From Acidobacteriaceae bacterium (GTDB lineage Bacteria > Acidobacteriota > Terriglobia > Terriglobales > Acidobacteriaceae): a stretch of DNA of 5,855 nucleotides. Below are positions 5,003 through 5,855 of this stretch, in pieces. The stretch spans positions 3,599 through 9,453 of the forward strand of contig PLBX01000217.1 in NCBI GenBank assembly GCA_003135495.1, in the 5' to 3' direction. Position 1 is the stretch's first letter. Every line of letters starts with the position of its first letter. Under the pieces are notes generated by a model. That model was not told where the DNA came from, ran no database searches, and was given only the letters and a program-made list of their open reading frames with translations. The position numbers and the translations under genes were made by a program.

Positions 5003-5855
5003 CGACCAACTCCCCCGGATAAAGATTTAGGTCCTTAGGCTTCTCGATCCTGAAAATGACCGGCAACACCCGAACGTCCACTCGCTCCTGCCTTTGGTCG
5101 GAAAGCTCGATCTTGGGAGATACCAAGGGTTGCACTCTCACAAAATCCAGCGGTACTTTGACCTTCGATCCGCGAATAGACATTTCCGCTTTGATCTTCG
5201 CGGAAGAGGGCAAGCGAGGCACAAGAATCTCGTCGATATAGCAGCGAACGTGAAGATTGGTTTGCGGCGTCCCCAACACCAGCACTGGGTTCATTCCCTG
5301 CGTGTAGCTTTCGTAAGCCCCCTGTGGCGATACAAAGCTTCCGACGATCGTGGTGATGGAAAGCACTACTCCATCCGTCGGTGCCCGAAGCGTGTATTTG
5401 GAGAGCAGCGCGCTGGAAGACCGATACGATTTGTCGAGGGCGTTGTACTGCCTCTCTTGATTGCGTACATCGAAGATCCAGGCACCCGCTTTGGTTAGGT
5501 CACGCTGCTTTTGTGCAACGTCAAGATTTGTTTTTGCCACTGCTGATGCGTTAATTGCGTTGTCCAGAGCGTCTTTGCTAATCGATCTTGGATCAATCGC
5601 GTAAGCCGCCTGTTGTTTTTTTAGTTCGTCCTCCGCGGTTTTCAGGGCGGCTTGCGCGGAAACGACCTGGGCCTCGTTGACGTCGAGGTTTTCCTTCCTC
5701 GGTTCGGCTTTCAACTCTTCAAGCATGGCGTGGGAAGCCTGGGCGGCTGATTTCTGCTGCTCGGTCGTTGCTCTCTGGATGGAATCGTCGATTACCAGCA
5801 GCGGCGTTCCTTTCCGCACCTCTTGCCCTTCCGAAACCAGGATCTCTTTAACTGT
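4983..5855 (-). CDS. HlyD-type periplasmic adaptor (membrane-fusion protein), C-terminal 290 residues
   Basis: The frame is open from the right edge to the TGA at 4983, so the N-terminus (signal or membrane anchor and first part of the barrel) lies outside the window. Visible residue 1 is the codon at 5855. Residues 1-24 (TVKEILVSEGQEVRKGTPLLV and on) are the first half of the biotinyl-lipoyl-like domain. About 26-150 is a long Ala/Gln/Lys/Glu-rich alpha-helical hairpin predicted to be coiled coil. YTLRAPTDGVVL (154-165) is the second lipoyl half with the typical L-R-A-P-x-D-G-x-V signature. The remainder forms the beta-barrel and membrane-proximal region, including LHVRCYIDEILVPRL (201-215) and a C-terminal LYPGELVDVYI. 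Such adaptors bridge an inner-membrane RND or ABC transporter to a TolC-type channel, and the channel gene follows directly with a 20-nt overlap. The transporter type cannot be told from the visible part. A GTG at 5819 is internal, not a start. Confidence 0.95.
   Translation of the reverse strand, partial: TVKEILVSEGQEVRKGTPLLVIDDSIQRATTEQQKSAAQASHAMLEELKAEPRKENLDVNEAQVVSAQAALKTAEDELKKQQAAYAIDPRSISKDALDNAINASAVAKTNLDVAQKQRDLTKAGAWIFDVRNQERQYNALDKSYRSSSALLSKYTLRAPTDGVVLSITTIVGSFVSPQGAYESYTQGMNPVLVLGTPQTNLHVRCYIDEILVPRLPSSAKIKAEMSIRGSKVKVPLDFVRVQPLVSPKIELSDQRQERVDVRVLPVIFRIEKPKDLNLYPGELVDVYIAD
5010..5016 (-). promoter_or_regulatory. Ribosome binding site of the outer-membrane factor, inside the adaptor gene
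   Basis: GGGGGAG on the minus strand lies 7 nt before the ATG at 5002 and is part of the adaptor codons for Pro-Gly-Glu. It is the main reason to accept the early start at 5002, despite the long stretch before the signal-peptide core. Confidence 0.65.

Noticed and set aside
5817..5819. GTG at 5819 as the start of the adaptor gene
   Set aside because: The frame continues open to the window edge with TVKEILVSEGQE, a normal lipoyl-domain sequence, so the codon is an internal valine.

Overview
The window holds a strictly co-directional cluster: every supportable gene is on the minus strand, so transcription runs from high to low coordinates. Composition is moderately GC-rich (estimated by eye, not counted). 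The gene content (a NodT-type outer-membrane efflux lipoprotein with its periplasmic adaptor, two tandem-domain universal stress proteins, a phosphoribosyltransferase) points to a Gram-negative bacterium. The style of the stress proteins ('ECPVWT' near the end of a first Usp domain, a C-terminal '[NH]-[AG]-Y' loop) reminds me of Acidobacteriota or environmental proteobacteria, but this is an impression and not a taxonomic assignment.

Layout in transcription order: (1) 5855-4983, the C-terminal 290 residues of an HlyD-type membrane-fusion protein that enters from the right edge. (2) 5002-3377, a complete NodT/OprM-type outer-membrane factor overlapping the adaptor by 20 nt. (3) 3301-2330, a tandem universal stress protein. 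(4) 2329-2121, a spacer with interlocking short inverted repeats but no convincing promoter. (5) 2120-1908, a possible 70-residue ORF that overlaps the next gene by 16 nt. (6) 1923-940, a second tandem universal stress protein. (7) 897-757, a 46-residue small gene below the size cut-off of many gene callers. (8) 756-421, a spacer of about 320-340 nt with a GC-rich hairpin and only weak ORFs. (9) 420-1, the N-terminal 140 residues of a phosphoribosyltransferase-fold protein that runs off the left edge.

The adaptor and outer-membrane factor would form the periplasmic and outer-membrane parts of a tripartite efflux pump; the inner-membrane transporter is not visible and is most likely upstream, beyond the right edge. 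The stress proteins, small protein and phosphoribosyltransferase look like part of a stress or dormancy-type gene island. Nothing in the window ties the pump to the stress proteins apart from shared orientation and a 75-nt gap. I see no mobile element, CRISPR array, tRNA, rRNA or clear rho-independent terminator. No convincing new multi-gene system is present; the most notable items are the two small ORFs and the divergent second Usp domains.
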